Assembly: GCA_907164885.2 (NCBI GenBank)
Contig: OU015498.1
Location: 85,797,142 to 85,861,141, forward strand
Length of the DNA: 64,000 nt
Source of the DNA: Dolomedes plantarius
Lineage: Eukaryota; Arthropoda; Arachnida; Araneae; Dolomedidae
Direction of reading: 5' to 3'
In this document: in pieces, positions 36,665-49,383 of the stretch
How the letters are laid out: the number at the start of each line of letters is the position of its first letter
How positions within the stretch are numbered: position 1 is the stretch's first letter
Program-made: the position numbers and the translations under genes
Notes under the pieces: model-generated
Database searches by the model: none
Seen by the model: only the letters and a program-made list of their open reading frames with translations
Told to the model about the DNA's origin: nothing

Positions 36665-36984
36665 AGGGATGTCAAACTCAAAGGCTAACTTGGGCTAAAC
36701 AAACAAGGTTTAACTATAGGTGGGCCGCATAAAAAATCAATATTAATAAAAACGTATGTTTATTTACCTAATTAAAGTATATTTAACATAAATATACGCA
36801 TTTTGTTTAATAATAGCAAAAAAAGAGTAAAATTTCGAAAACATTTAGCGAATTCTTCCTATCTTATTATAATTCTGCGTCGGTATTTTATTATATATTA
36901 TTGTGTGCCAATATATTGACCGGGCCGCAAAAATTATCGTCGCTGGTCTCATGCGGCCCGCGGGCCGCGAGTTTGACACCCCTG
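36665..36984. mobile_element. hAT MITE, TGTCAAACTC family, copy 1
   Basis: Perfect 8-bp TSD GTCTAGAG (36657-36664 and 36985-36992). Ends are CAGGGATGTCAAACTC and (inverted) CAGGGGTGTCAAACTC. Same family as 38883-39212 in opposite orientation. Confidence 0.9.
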
Positions 36985-38192
36985 GTCTAGAGGCATGCGG
37001 TAAAAGCAAGTTGAAAGGAAAGACGAAGCGGAAGTTGAAAGCGAAACCGAATGCGAAAGCTCACAAGTGTGGACATAGCTTTAGGATTTGAGGACGTGGG
37101 TCCTTTGGACTTGGTGTAGGGTATTGGAAATAACAACATAGTGTTTAAAATGTCCTTTCAGTTGTTAACTGCAGGTGTGTATTCCTCCCCACCTATCTCT
37201 TGCAAACACTAACTTTTCTCCATTACCCATCCGCAGAAAGAAACACCTGTTCGAGTCTTAGGGGAAATGCAAATACACTCATGTCCATAAATTAAGGACA
37301 GTTCCAGCTCCGGCAAATAAAGGTTCAGAAAAAAACGAGACTTATTCATAAAGCCCATTTATTAAACAAAAGACAAAGAACAAAAAAGACGGTGTATGTA
37401 TGATACCATTCATAAAAACTACGATTTTTGCTCCCTGGAGCAATTGTAAAAAATATCTCCTTTACAAAAACTTAATATTACATGTTTGGCATGATGGTTA
37501 ATACATTGTATGTCTCCCATGCGATGAAATACAGTCCTTTCAACGCCTAGGCATGCTGAGTATCAAATTATCGAGCTGATCTTGGGGAAGATTACTCCAG
37601 TCAGCAAGCAGTGCTCTCTCAAGTTCCGGTATACATGTAGGAGGTGGTTGACGGTCTGCAACTCGTCGGCCAAGCATGTCCCCCACATGCTCTATCGGAT
37701 TCAAGTCAGGTGAGAATGCTGGCCATTCCATACGGGTGATATCCTCATATTGAAGGCATTCGTTTACGATGTTTGCTTGGTGAGGACGGACGTTGTCATT
37801 CATAAACACAAATTCTGCGCCCATGGCACCCCTAAACAAACGTGCATGTTGTTCCAGAATGATGTACCGATAAATGTGGCCGTTCATGGTTCCGATTTGA
37901 ACATGCAGATCTGTTCTGGAGCCCAGTATAATTACACCCCAAAAGAGCAATCCTGCACCACCGTAACGGTGTCGTTCAATCATGGTGTCTTGGTGGTAAC
38001 GGGTACCTGGCGTTCTCCATATGAAAGTCCGACGTGAATCAGACTGCAAGCTAAACCTGGACTCGTCGGAAAACATCACATAATCCCACTGTGCCGATGT
38101 CCACATTGCATGTTCTCTACTCCAGACTAATCGCTGCCGACAGTCAGTTGCCGTGAGCGGAACACATCTGACATGCCTGCGAGCATATAGAC

Positions 38193-38849
38193 AAGAGGTG
38201 GGGAACCATTTTACCATTAGAGGCCACATGTAAATTAGGTAGTAATAAAGGAGACCGCATAAGTTGATGAACCTATAAATGCGACTTTTATGAAATTATT
38301 ATAGTTAGATATAGTTTTAACAATTTGGTGCATTATATAGAAAAATAGCAAAAAAAAAATTAAGTCCTTATTTATTTATTATTTGACATAAAAAGTAACA
38401 ATATAAAATATTTTTGTATTCACATAAGGAGAAAAACTTGTTATAACATTAATCATTAGTTATTATTTTTTTTTTTGCAGAAAAAATAATACGTTTTAAC
38501 TTACATGGAGTCAGTCACAACAATAATAGTAAGAAAATAGGTTTTGTGTAGAGATCATATAACATGTCTGGTAGTATTGCTAAGAAACTCTCAGCATTAA
38601 ATTACATATAAAGTGTAGTTAAAGTATCATACAATCTAGGTAACTGAAGCTCATTTAGATAAATATACAATTGTAGCGACTTTAGACAACAATTTCAAAA
38701 TGTCAACTTTATTTTGGCCAACACTGTACATACATTCATGTCGTTCTCTATTTAATTCTATTGATTTGGAAATTGTTGTAATCTATATAATTAAATATTA
38801 ATTAATCCAAGTGCTAGCTTTTATGAAGGCCGCGCGTTCCCCACCTCTG
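38193..38849. mobile_element. hAT MITE in Tc1 B (first)
   Basis: 8-bp TSD ATATAGAC (38185-38192 and 38850-38857). Ends AAGAGGTGGGGAACC and (inverted) CAGAGGTGGGGAACG. No ORF of note. Confidence 0.88.
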
Positions 38850-38882
38850 ATATAGACCAATATTTCCCAAATGTCTGTATAC

Positions 38883-39212
38883 CAGGGGTGTCAAACTCGC
38901 GGCTCGCGGGCCGCATGCGGCCCTCGACGAACATTTTTGCGTCCCGGTCAATATATTGGCACACAATAATATATAATAAAATAACCGACGCAGAATTATA
39001 ATAAGATAGGAAGAATTCGCTAAATGTTTTTTTAATTATACTCTTTTTTTGCTATTATTAAACAAAATGCGTATATTTATGTTGAATATACTGTAATTAG
39101 GTAATATACTGTAATAAACCTACGTTTCTATTAATATTGATTTTTTTGCGGCCCACCTATAGTTAAACCTTGTTAGTTTGGCCCAAGTTAGCCTTTGAGT
39201 TTGACACCCCTG
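38883..39212. mobile_element. hAT MITE in Tc1 B (second), TGTCAAACTC family, copy 2
   Basis: TSD CTGTATAC/CTGTACAC with one mismatch (38875-38882, 39213-39220). Perfect inverted ends CAGGGGTGTCAAACTC. Interior matches copy 1 in reverse. Confidence 0.88.
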
Positions 39213-39858
39213 CTGTACACGGTTTGCCTTGAAACTGTGGTACCCGTGGCTGCATATAGCTGACGAGACAGGTCGGATGCTGTGCTCCATCTGCTTCTTT
39301 TGGCAGTTACTACCAAATACCGGTCTTCATTCGGCGTTGTAACTCGGGGGCGACCTGTACTGTAACGTCTACTGACATTTCCATCATCTTGGAATCGTTG
39401 CCAAAGCCTAAAGATGACACTTTGGGCAATTCCACGTTCCTCGGATACTTCCATCTGTGTACGCCCGCATTCCTGGCGGCCGATAATTCTACCACGTAAA
39501 AAATCATCCACATGCGTCCTCTGTGTCATAACTATTCGGTTATGGCACTGAGTGGCTTAAAGAACGCTTGTGAACAATTTTACTTCTTTGCCACCGTTCC
39601 TTATATACCCCTCTCTTACACTCTAGTCATTGTGACGTACTATCGGCGTCATCTGGTGGCTTCCTGTAATTTGCATATTATTCTTGAAGATGTGTGTGAT
39701 AATTCTACAGGTGAAATTTTTACTTTAGAGTTCGATTTCCGTGTGATTCTCAATTATTCTTAATTTATGGACATGAGTGTATTTGGCAAAAAGTGGGGGA
39801 TGTTTGGTGGCAATCTACTCCTCACCACATCTTGGGGAAGGGATGAGATCCTGTAGAC

Positions 39859-40144
39859 CAGGGGCTCCCAACCCGTAGAAGTCTGCGGACCACCACCAGC
39901 CCCTAACCGACTTGGGGGGGGGGGGGCTCTCGGGATTATAGAATATCCCTCAGGCAAAAGGGATACAGATAATAATGTTAAACTTTTAAGAAATTTTAAT
40001 TCAACACCTGATAGTCATCGGATATATTCCGCCCATCTAGTTCAATGAACATTGCTTTCAAATCGCCGTTTATTTGGCAACTTTTTTATATGTGGTGCCG
40101 GACCACTCCCGAAGCTCTCGCGGACCATGGGTTGGGAACCACTG
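39859..40144. mobile_element. hAT MITE
   Basis: TSD CTGTAGAC/CTGCAGAC, one mismatch (39851-39858, 40145-40152). Ends CAGGGGCTCCCAACC and (inverted) CAGTGGTTCCCAACC. Contains a G-run at about 39916. Confidence 0.85.
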
Positions 40145-42032
40145 CTGCAGACCCTCGCTTTTGTCACTTTCCACCACTCCTGAAAAAAGAAATTTTCCAG
40201 AGTGACCACTCTCTTGGGGATATTCATCCGGAGGACACCAGTGCATACAGGGCCGTTCCTAGGGTAGCTGCCGCCCGTGTGCGAGAATAATTTTGCCGCC
40301 CCCCCCCCTCCTCATACCGTATGGATTAATTGAAATTTCTCTGAAATATTTTTACATTAAATGAAACAATGAATTACAGAAAATATTATAAATTCAGTTT
40401 ATATTTTAATTTTACAATCTAACATAATAATTTTTAATGTATTGATATAATAACCAAATGAATACGTTATATTAAATACATACAACACATATCTATTAAT
40501 ACATATACTTAATAACAGACAGTCAAAAAGCTTAAAATATCTTTGCTTTTCATGCCTTTTTTAATGCAAATTCTGTTATAATATCTCATACATCTATATC
40601 TTCCGAAATGTCCTTTTCTATACTAATAATAGATAAGTCTGAAAGCCTTTCTTGTCCCATTGTTGATCTCAAATAATTTTTTACTATTTTAAGTTTTGAA
40701 AAGATTCTTTCCCCGCTAGCCACAGTCACGGGTAATGTTAAAAAAATTCGTATGGCAATCACTAAATTTGGAAACAGATAGATGAGGTTACTTCTAAATA
40801 GGTATTGAATCACATTTAACGCGTTCATTTAAGGGGAAATAAAGGATGCAACGATGTCAATTTCATCGCATAAATCTTCAGCTATAATATCTTTTTCATT
40901 TTTAAATGGATCATGTAACATACTTTCTACAGATTTACATTTTGTAGACCTACTTGATTTATCTGTTTTAAGGAAATTATTTAGGTCGTTGAGAAAATTG
41001 AAAACTGTGTGATGTTGTTTTATTTGTTCGTACCTTTCTTCTATTTTTGATAATGCAGTGTCCAATATTACAAAGTAAAAATTAATTTTTAATTGGTCTT
41101 CTGGATTTTTTGGAGCCTCATCTTTACATTCGTAGTCAAATAAACGTTTTTTTGTTCGGGGTCTAACAATATTAACCAGAGGAAATGAAGGGTCGCAATT
41201 GATATCTTCTGCAATATTTTTTGCCTCTTCTAAAATATCACTAAAAACTTTATCTGACCTAATATTATATAAATATGTTTTGGTTTACTCTAACATTAAA
41301 ATAATATTTGGTACTATAGCATCCGAATTCTGCATAGCTTTACTTACGGTGTTAATTTTTGTTAACACATTATACCATGTAATAATGGAACAAATAAATT
41401 TAAACGACTTAAATTTCCAAAGTAATGAATTTACCATGTTTCTAGTTTCAGAGTCTCTAGTATTATCAGAATAGAGGGTATATAAAGCATCATATATTTT
41501 TGTTAGATTGTATCTAAGAACTTTTAGCGCATCTATTCTGCTTTCCCATCTAGTATCTGAAAGGGGTTTAAACGTTAAAGTTGGGATTTTATTTTTTAAG
41601 ACCTTCCAACGTTTAGTGGATGCGGAGAAAAAAACGTATAGCTCCTGTACAATTACAAAAAAGCTTGTAATTTCTAAAGACGCTTTTGCAGCGTCATTAA
41701 CAACTAAATTTAAACTATGGGCCGCACAAGGCACATAAAAAGCTCTAGGGTTTAAGTCAAGAACTTTTTTTTGTAAACCATTATTGCGACCCTTCATATT
41801 CGGACCATTATCATAACCCTGCCCCCTTAATTCCCCCAGACAAATGTTATGAATCTCCAAAAAATCTAATAAAAAATTAGTTAAACCCTGTCCTGTCGAA
41901 TCTGGTATTGAAATAAATCCCCAAAAACGCTCCCAAACTTCTATTTGCTTTGATTTATTATTTAATAGAACAAATCTTACTACAACAGTAAGTTGGTCTT
42001 GATGACTTAGATCAGGGGTGGAATCTAAAATA

Positions 42033-43253
42033 CACTGAAGTGCCACTGAATTAGGGATACCTACCTAGTAACGAGTTGGGCCTCCTCTGGCCTTGATAAC
42101 GGCTGCCACACGACGAGGCATAGATTCAACAAGTTTCTGGAAACGTTCCACGGGAATGGCTTGCCAAATATTGGCTAAAGCTGTCCATAATTCAGTAAGG
42201 TTCTTTGGTGCTGCGTGATGGCCTTTCACGCCTTGTTCCAAAACATCCCAAAGATGCTCAATAGGATTTAAGTCTGGGCTTCTTGGTGGCCAATTCATGA
42301 CAGAGAAGTCAGAGGAATGCTCATCCAACCAGCCAGTAGCCAACCGGGACTTGTGAGAGGTACAGTTGTCTTGCTGGAAAACTCCATTACCGTGCGGATA
42401 ACAGAACAGCATAAACGGATGGAGGTGATCACCCAGCAACTCTACGTACCGAATTGCATTGAGGGAGGTTGGTACACGCACCAAAGATCCCAAACTGTGC
42501 CACGAAAAAACACCCCAGACCATGATTGAGCCACCATGCCCTTGTACAGTTCCAGCCAGGCATGCAGGATCCATGGCTTCATGAACCTGACGCCATATTC
42601 TCAGCCTCCCGTTGGCGTTAAGTAGTCGGAATCGAGACTCATCACTCCATGCTACTCGTTTCCAGTCCTCTACACTCCAGTCTCTGTGCTCTCTTGCCCA
42701 GGCAAGACGTGCAGCCCGATGGCGAGTATAGAGCAATGGTACTCTCGTAGGTCGACGGCTCCCGAAACCCATACGGTGAAGCGAGCGTTGCACAGTCCGT
42801 TTACTGACTGTACGACTGGCACCGTCATTAGACTGGGTGGTAATTTGAGCTAATGTTTGGCTTCGCTGGCTACGTACAATACGCCTGAGCCGTCTCTCAC
42901 CACGCACTGTCAAGGCTAATTGTCCTTTGCAGTTTGCCCGATCGCTAGTTTTTTTCCCCACCATCCATGTATTCTTGGTATACTCTTGACACTGTCGACC
43001 TTGAAAATCCTAGCTGTCTGACGATTTCGGAAATTGAATGGCCCATGCGTCGCGCACCTACGATTTGTCCGCGATCGAAGGAGTCTAAATCAGGCAGTTT
43101 ACCCATACTGGCATTTCCAACAACTAATTCAGAACAACCACAGTACGCGCTATATATGCAGTTACCACAGCGCCCTCCCTTGCGCTTAAATGATGCGCAG
43201 CGCTACACAATTTGCATAGGCTTTGCTATCCCTAATTCAGTGGCACTTCAATG
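42033..43253 (-). mobile_element. Tc1 element C, nearly intact, inside hAT transposase
   Basis: TA on both sides (42031-42032, 43254-43255). Inverted ends CACTGAAGTGCCACTGAATT and CATTGAAGTGCCACTGAATT. 1,221 bases, full size. Removing it with one TA rejoins the hAT frame through KYYSIILDSTPD. Confidence 0.93.
42065..43106 (-). pseudogene. Tc1 transposase C, one frameshift
   Basis: ATG 43106 starts MGKLPDLDSFDRGQIVGARR with the first helix-turn-helix (SISEIVRQLGFSRSTVSRVY). The frame shifts by one base in a run of seven A (about 42950). A 299-codon frame then carries the second DNA-binding domain and all catalytic contexts: AWSDESRF, FQQDNCTSHK and SPDLNPIEHLW (DDE with 34-residue spacing). 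It ends SMPRRVAAVIKARGGPTRY and TAG at 42067-42065. Total about 347 codons, the normal length. The single lesion in a homopolymer could be real or a sequencing error. Confidence 0.9.
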
Positions 43254-45693
43254 TAATAGAATAATATTTACTAACTTTTAAGAGCGATATTATTTCATGT
43301 CTTATTTTTTGAATCTTGGATTGATTTATTTAAATCAATCCAAGCTTTTGTATTAGAAATGTGACTTTTTGAGTTTTCATGACGTTCTATAATCTGAGTT
43401 AAATGTTTCCAATCGTTGTATCCCTCAACAAAGGCACTAGGAAAAGTTATAAATAATTTGCAAGGAAAACAAAATACACGATCTTTCAACTTAGAATACA
43501 CTAGCCAAACTCTTGGAATTAATTCCCCGTTGCTTATTTTTTTTTATAATAAATAGATGAGAAACCTTTGTTATCTTTATTTAAAGGAAAGTTTACATCC
43601 GCTTCTGTAAGTTGGGTAGGGCCTAACTCTACTAAAGTTAATTTAATTTTGTCAGATAGTACGGAAGGCCAACAGCTAGGATCCTTATAAACATCATCTT
43701 TATAAGAAAGATGAAGAAAATCTTCACGGTCTTTGGTCACGGTTTCACTGGTTTCAAGACTTGGTTCTGCGATTAAAACATCTTCCTTGGGGTTTGTGAT
43801 TTCGGTCTCCGTCACATTTGTATCTCTGGAACTTGATGGCGCCTCATGCGATCTTGCTGGGATTAAAAATGTTTTTAATGAACCACAAGCCTTCTTTACT
43901 AATTCTTCTTTTTCAAGTTTTCTTTTTCTGTATTGAGCCCCAGAAAGCTTTTTTCGATTATCAGACATCTGTAAAAAAATGAGGTTCTTTACGTAAAGCA
44001 CTTATCAAAAAGGCGCAATATAAGTTATTATGTTAAGTGTTTTTATTAAGAACTAGCTGAAGTACCCGGCATTGCCCGGGATTTTAACAATATTTGTTAA
44101 CCAAAATCAACACAGTATAAATAACATAGAAATAGTATATGTGAAATGTTATACACATCTCAGAATTCAGGAATTTCAGCCTTTCATCATTGAAGCACTA
44201 AAATCCGAAAAGTAAAAATGTCAAATTGTCTAATGTTTGCTAACCAAAATTAATTTAAAACTAAACACGTTATAAATAACATAGAAAAAAACATGTGAAA
44301 TCTTATACACATGAATAAAATGAAAACCCAATAAAAAATATATAAAATTATAATAAACTCCTCAGAATTCAGCTAGATTTAGCCTTTTATCATTTGGGCA
44401 AAAAAAGAAGCTGAAATTACAGGTTTAGCTGAAATTTCCAATAGAACCATGATATGACTGTAGCGTTGCCTCTTAAAAAATGAAGTGTTTGATTGAGGGC
44501 TGCAAACCATTCAACTCCTCTCCATATTAAACTCCTATAAACATCCTCTACATATTAAATTCCTTTTCTCTCCATAATAAACTCCTCAGAATTTTGGTAG
44601 ATTCAGCCTTTCATCATAGTACCACTAAAACCTGAAACATCCTCTCCAGAAATATAAATTTATTAATTACAATAATTAAACTCACGCAAATGTATGAATT
44701 ACATAAGTTTTTTAACCAACATTTGAATAATTCGTAAATGAAAAAGCATATGAAAATAAAGATAATAAGAACTTCCGGAATCGAAATTAATTACCCTTAA
44801 TTTTTAATTAATAAAAAACCAACATGATATGAATAAAAACGATAGTTGTTTAAAAGCATATGAAAATAAAGCTGTTATAAAGATAATAATAAAAAAAGCA
44901 TATGAAAATAATGCTCGCGTATGAAGTTAACTTTATGATATAAAGATAGTAATAATAATATAAACCGCGTGCATAAAATATTTAGCTTTTCAAGCGAAAT
45001 AAATTCATTTTTAGAAAAAAACTACTTTTAATCGAGAAATTAAATACATTGCACAAAATTTTGATTTTACCAACTTTCTACCCTACAATTTACACCCTAC
45101 TTCTTTGAAGTTGGGTGTTGAAACATTCTCTTTGAAAATTTACACCCTACTTCTTTTAAATAGGGTGTAAATATAAAGTTTTAACATCGAATTGAATGCC
45201 AGTTAAAAATTATTGTTGTTTAAAATCATATGAAAATTACGCTATTATAAAGATAAAAAAAGCATAGGAAAATAATGCGTGCGCATGAAGTTAACGTTAC
45301 GATATAAAGATAGTAATAATAATATATATATATAAAAAACAGTTCCGTAACTAACTGACTGACTGACTGATTGACTGACTGACATACAACGTACAGACCA
45401 AACCGCGGGAAATAAAAGGGCTGAAAATTTGCATGGCGATTCTTCTTTTAGTGTAGGAGTGCACTAAGAAAGATTTTTGAAAAATTCTTCTTAGATTTTT
45501 TTAAAATTAAATTTTTGAGTTGTTTTAGTAACTTTTTTTAAGTTTGCATTTAAAATAATAATAATTTCAGGGTTATAAAATTTATATCACGAAAAAGATC
45601 ATAAAAATTCCTTTAATATGAAATCTTTTTCGAATCTTTACCTCCATTTTATGATTTTTGGTGAATTTTTAAAGATTAATTTTTAGAATTTAA

Positions 45694-47131
45694 CCTTTTA
45701 CATGCCACACTATGATCAAGGAATAAAGTACCATATTTTGCTGCGTAACTTTGGTCGATAACTTCCAGGAAGTCGGTCCAACAGGTGTACTCCACTCATT
45801 CCTTTATTATATAATTTTATAATGTAAGGTTAAGGAAAATCAACTTTTATTTTAGCTCGGACATATCTTTTTGCTCTTCCTAATGGTTCGTGAGTGATAA
45901 AATTTGATGTAATAGTTACAACAAAACTATCGTTCCAATAGCACATATAAACTTCTCCATCGCATCGGTAATCAAACTCTCCGCGTTGAAATTTCGATAT
46001 TTCTTTTGCTGTTTTAAGAGAACATTGTCCCTTTCTGGAATCTCGCACTGTGCCGATTGCCTTAAAGCCTTTGTTAGATAAATCTGTTAGCAGACTGTAC
46101 GATGTAAAAAAGGTTATCGAAAAATATTTTGCATTTCTCTGGATTGTCAATAAAAGATAATAGTTCGGAGACAACTTTTGATCCAAGTGGTAAATTTTCA
46201 TTTTTCGAACTTTTTCCACCGTAGATAGACATAGCATAAGGATAACCATTTGCTGAGCAGATCATCCAAACTTTGAAACCAAAGCGAATTGGCTTTCCAC
46301 GTATGAATACCTTAGCCGAACGATGTCCATAACACGGAACCATGGATTCATCGATACTCATATTTTCATGAAAAAATCCAAATTAACGAAAATTTTTTCC
46401 CACCTCTTTATAAAAGGGAGAAATTTTTCCTAATTTATCGCCTGGTTTCAATTTACTATTATCAACAATGTGGAAATAATTTTAACATCCGAAATTTATT
46501 TCTGGGCATTGTATTGTTAACAATTAGGATATGCAAATCTTCCTGAGAGCTCCAATATGTATTTTCATCAGGTACTGAGTGGTAGCCACTAAACAACAGT
46601 AATCCAAGAAACTGCCGAATGTCATTTGCGTCGACGTCTAAAGAGTCTCCTTTTTGTAGGGCATACAGCTTTGTAAGTTCGGCTGAATTTTCTAAGTAAT
46701 CAGACGGCAGAATCACTGATCACGTGTGATATCACTGCTTTTGTATATCGTTACATGCCAATGTTCCTTTTTTGGAACATTGCATTTTTACGCAGTCTTG
46801 AGGAAATATTTCTTGTTATTATTTTAATTTATTTTATTAACTCGTTAAACTTGTCCTTTGCATGTACGATGGGGAAATTTTTGGGTGGATTTGAATTTTT
46901 AGGAATTTTATAGAATTTTTTTTCTTACTTACTGTAAAAATTGTGAAAAAAGCTGATTTTTAGAAATTTTTCTACGCTAAAATATTCATATTTGAAAAAA
47001 AAAGTCAAAAAATCAATCATGCCTTCTATAATATACGGTAATTTTTTTCAAACTGACAGATATCACACTTTATTTTTTAAAAAAATATTAAACATGGTGT
47101 TCTAAAAAAAGGAACATTGGCATGTAAAAGG
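45694..47131 (-). mobile_element. piggyBac element, inactive
   Basis: TTAA on both sides (45690-45693, 47132-47135), inverted ends CCTTTTACATGCCA. Length 1.44 kb, shorter than an intact element. An inverted copy of the right tip (ACATGCCAATGTTCC) lies inside at about 46755-46770. Confidence 0.93.
45830..46716 (-). pseudogene. piggyBac transposase, frameshifted
   Basis: Three consecutive blocks in three frames: 46716-46462 (DDE_Tnp_1_7 start, IRQFLGLLLFSGYHSVPDEN), 46361-46074 (catalytic core with IDESMVPCYGHRSAKVFIRG and IFFDNLFY, the DDD-type aspartates), and 46249-45830 (GTVRDSRKGQCSL, CYWNDSFVVTITSN). At least two frameshifts and a missing N-terminus; no cysteine-rich C-terminal finger seen. 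Inactive. Confidence 0.9.
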
Positions 47132-47904
47132 TTAATTTATTAAACGCTGATCACGTGATTCCTTTTTCTGTTACTTTAAATAAATTTATCTTCACATAAC
47201 AACGAAATAGGCAAAAAAATACATTTTTTTCTTGCTAATGCGGCAGACGATTGGACATTATTCAAAAAAATATTAAAATAATGTAAAAGATATGTTCCTC
47301 AAACTGTACTACATTAACTGTACTATATTCTTTAGTATGTCCTATGAGATTTAATTTGAATACTTTCTTCTACATTATTTTGTCTATAAAAATATCCCTT
47401 ACGATTTTTTTATTAATATATTTTTTTTTTGTTTTTTTACATCAATCGTATACATTGATCGTCGTATTTATTATATATATATATATATATATATATTGGC
47501 ATTAATTGCATACACTGACATTGTATTTAATTTGAATGTACCGTTCGTTTAGGAACACCTGGTTCATGGAATACTAAAAGTTTAAAATAGTGGCGCCATC
47601 TATTTATAATAAACCTACCAAAATCCATTAAAAAACTAAACACAGTATAAATAACATAGAAAAAAAAGCATACGAAATGTTATACACATTAATAATATGA
47701 AAACCAATTAAAATATATAAATGTATAATAAACTCCTCAGATTTCAGCTATATTCGGTCTTTCATCATAAAAAAACTGAAAAAAAATTTTAAAAAATAAT
47801 AAAATAAAATAAAAATAATAATTTAAAAAATAATAAAATAAAATAAAGATAATAATTAAAAAAATAATAAAATAAAAGCTGAAAATACAGGTTTAGCAAA
47901 ATTT

Positions 47905-47990
47905 GCACGATCCCATACTCGAACCCGAGACTTACGAGGTACCAAATGAACCGCTTTAACTACTACGCCACGATTATGCACAACACTGTT
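47905..47990 (-). mobile_element. tRNA-like SINE head
   Basis: The minus strand shows an A box (TGGCGTAGTAGTTAAAGCGG) and B box (GGGTTCGAGTATGGG) about 35 bases apart. It does not fold into a complete tRNA that I can verify. Probably a SINE or tRNA relic. Confidence 0.5.
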
Positions 47991-49383
47991 GAGTAAAGTA
48001 AAAAATATACGCAATGAGTTTTTTGGAAAGTTGCTATGGGTTGGTGAATATACATACATTTATGGAGTAAGAGGAGTTTTAAGTGAGAAATAAGTTAGCA
48101 GGATAGAAGCTTAGTCTTTAACTCTTCAATAGACACAGAGACATAAGCTAGGAGGATTGCAGTAGCGATTAAAAAAGATCGTGACACTTAGCGTGGTTGA
48201 TTCGAATTTTCCATCGCGTGTGAGAGTGTCAATATGCCGTTGGATCCGATTTATTTTAGAGTATAAAATCTAACTTGAAAGATTATTATTTTCATTTATT
48301 ATTCTGGTTTAATATATTACTTGAAACTTTTTGATTTTATTTATTTTTATCTTTTCGCTCGCTGTTTGCTAACCCTAACGTGGACGCCATATTCAGAGCG
48401 TTGATTCCACAAAGTGTAACAGCTTACAAATTGTTGGTTTTTTATTAATTAAAAATCAACGGTAATTAATTTCGATTTTTGAAGTTCTTCAGACCCTCGG
48501 CTGTTTTTAAAGACGCCTGTATGTAAAATTTCACGATCGTTGCTCCTAAACTGTGGATTTCTATACAATTACAGAGATACAAACATTCATTTTTATATAT
48601 TAGATGACATCCTGTGCAAAATAAATGCACTGAACGCGAATGTAATAGGTTATTAATTTTCAAAATTTTGGTTATGTGCTTTGTGTAATTTTGGTTGCAA
48701 CTTGAGTGTTGAAGGTGGTGCTGTCTATGTGTTTTTGTTTCAACTCCTCTGTATGCCGGTGCACAAACTGTGCTATTTGTGGTGTAGATGTGGTCGACGG
48801 ACAAACTTTTTCCTCTGCGAAGAAAAAAGTTTCCTGGAGCGTGGAGGAGCTGTAGCATACGTACTACCAGTATGGGGTTATTTTTTTCCATGACCTCACA
48901 GATTTCACGAAACACAGCTGTGTGTTTATCGAGCGGTTTCCCTCACAAGTTGGTGCGGGAACCGAAAATGGTTTCACCCCCCCGTGATAAAGCTGTCTTT
49001 CTCTTAGCGATAACTTCATGCGAGTGACATTCAGCGGGCTATAAAGTTTCGGACTAAGAGCTGCCAGCCGATAATCTGCCGGCCCCTCCACCCCGTCTGA
49101 AAATCCAGACATTGAGCAGAGACGCTAGAGAACGCGGCCTGTGCGGATGTGTGTTTTAGGCTCCATACGTTGTGAATCTGCACGGGATTTTAATTGAATA
49201 TGTTGCACTGTTTAAATGTTAATTTATTTTGTTAATAAATTGTTGAGTTTTTGTTTTAAAAAATTGGCCTTCGCTTTTAATTAGAACTGTCTTTCTTTGT
49301 TATGGATCCCATAGTAGTAATTTTTAGCAACGCCTCAGAGAGAATCGCCTTACCTACTTACAGTGACGCCGCACTGGGATTAA

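Larger units (their letters stand above)
37540..39529 (-). pseudogene. Tc1 transposase, doubly interrupted
   Basis: The N-terminal part (ATG 39529, MTQRTHVDDFLRGRIIGRQE, two helix-turn-helix regions) runs to 39213. A 25-base piece lies at 38858-38882, and the rest runs from 38192 to 37540. When the MITEs and one copy of each target duplication are ignored, the frame reads through both junctions without a stop. Catalytic contexts MFSDESRF, FMNDNVRPH and FSPDLNPIEHV are all kept, with C-terminus ILSMPRR. Inactive because of the insertions, otherwise well preserved; HVWD is HVGD here. Confidence 0.9.
37276..39779 (-). mobile_element. Tc1 element B, split by two hAT MITEs
   Basis: TA on both sides (37274-37275, 39780-39781) and inverted ends CACTCATGTCCATAAATTAA. 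Without the two MITEs it is about 1.5 kb. All three elements are datable: the MITEs came later. Confidence 0.9.
40586..43968 (-). pseudogene. hAT transposase (ZMYM1-like), interrupted by Tc1 C
   Basis: Reads MSDNRKKLSGAQYRKRKLEK (ATG 43968, directly after a CAG that could be a splice acceptor). Next comes a TTF-type zinc-finger stretch with VFCFPCKLF (43295-43501), the catalytic half (41285-42046, e.g. CAAHSLNLVVNDAA, LSDTRWESRIDAL), then after in-frame stops at 41285 and 40829 the dimerisation region TVASGERIFSKLKIVKNYLR. The DUF4371 middle between about 43290 and 43255 is missing, so this copy also has an internal deletion. Inactive. Confidence 0.87.
44053..49383. other. mixed Helitron, repeat and piggyBac block inside the hAT
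   Basis: Starts with a Helitron 3' end on the minus strand: CCCGGGCAATGCCGGG hairpin, then CTAG at 44056-44053. Repeated phrases TATAAATAACATAGAAA recur near 44117, 44270 and 47650. A 100-base unit (AAGCATATGAAAATAA ... AAGATAGTAATAATAATATA) recurs at about 44862 and 45222. Near 45322 a plus-strand Helitron-like 5' end (TATATATATAAAAAACAGTT, then CTGACTGAC repeats) is seen. A 149-codon minus-strand frame (48466-48915) has no recognisable domain and is probably chance. No host gene. Confidence 0.6.

Noticed and set aside
43534..44001. Separate host gene starting near 44001
   Set aside because: It is the N-terminal piece of the hAT transposase (MSDNRKKLSGAQYRK), continuous in order with the other hAT fragments.
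47905..47990. Possible functional tRNA gene
   Set aside because: A and B boxes are present, but I could not form a full cloverleaf with a proper acceptor stem; a SINE head is more likely. The same applies to 51797-51880, 33613-33690 and 25735-25807.
48466..48915. 149-codon minus-strand frame
   Set aside because: No recognisable domain, lies in transposon debris inside the hAT composite and has no splice or promoter context.
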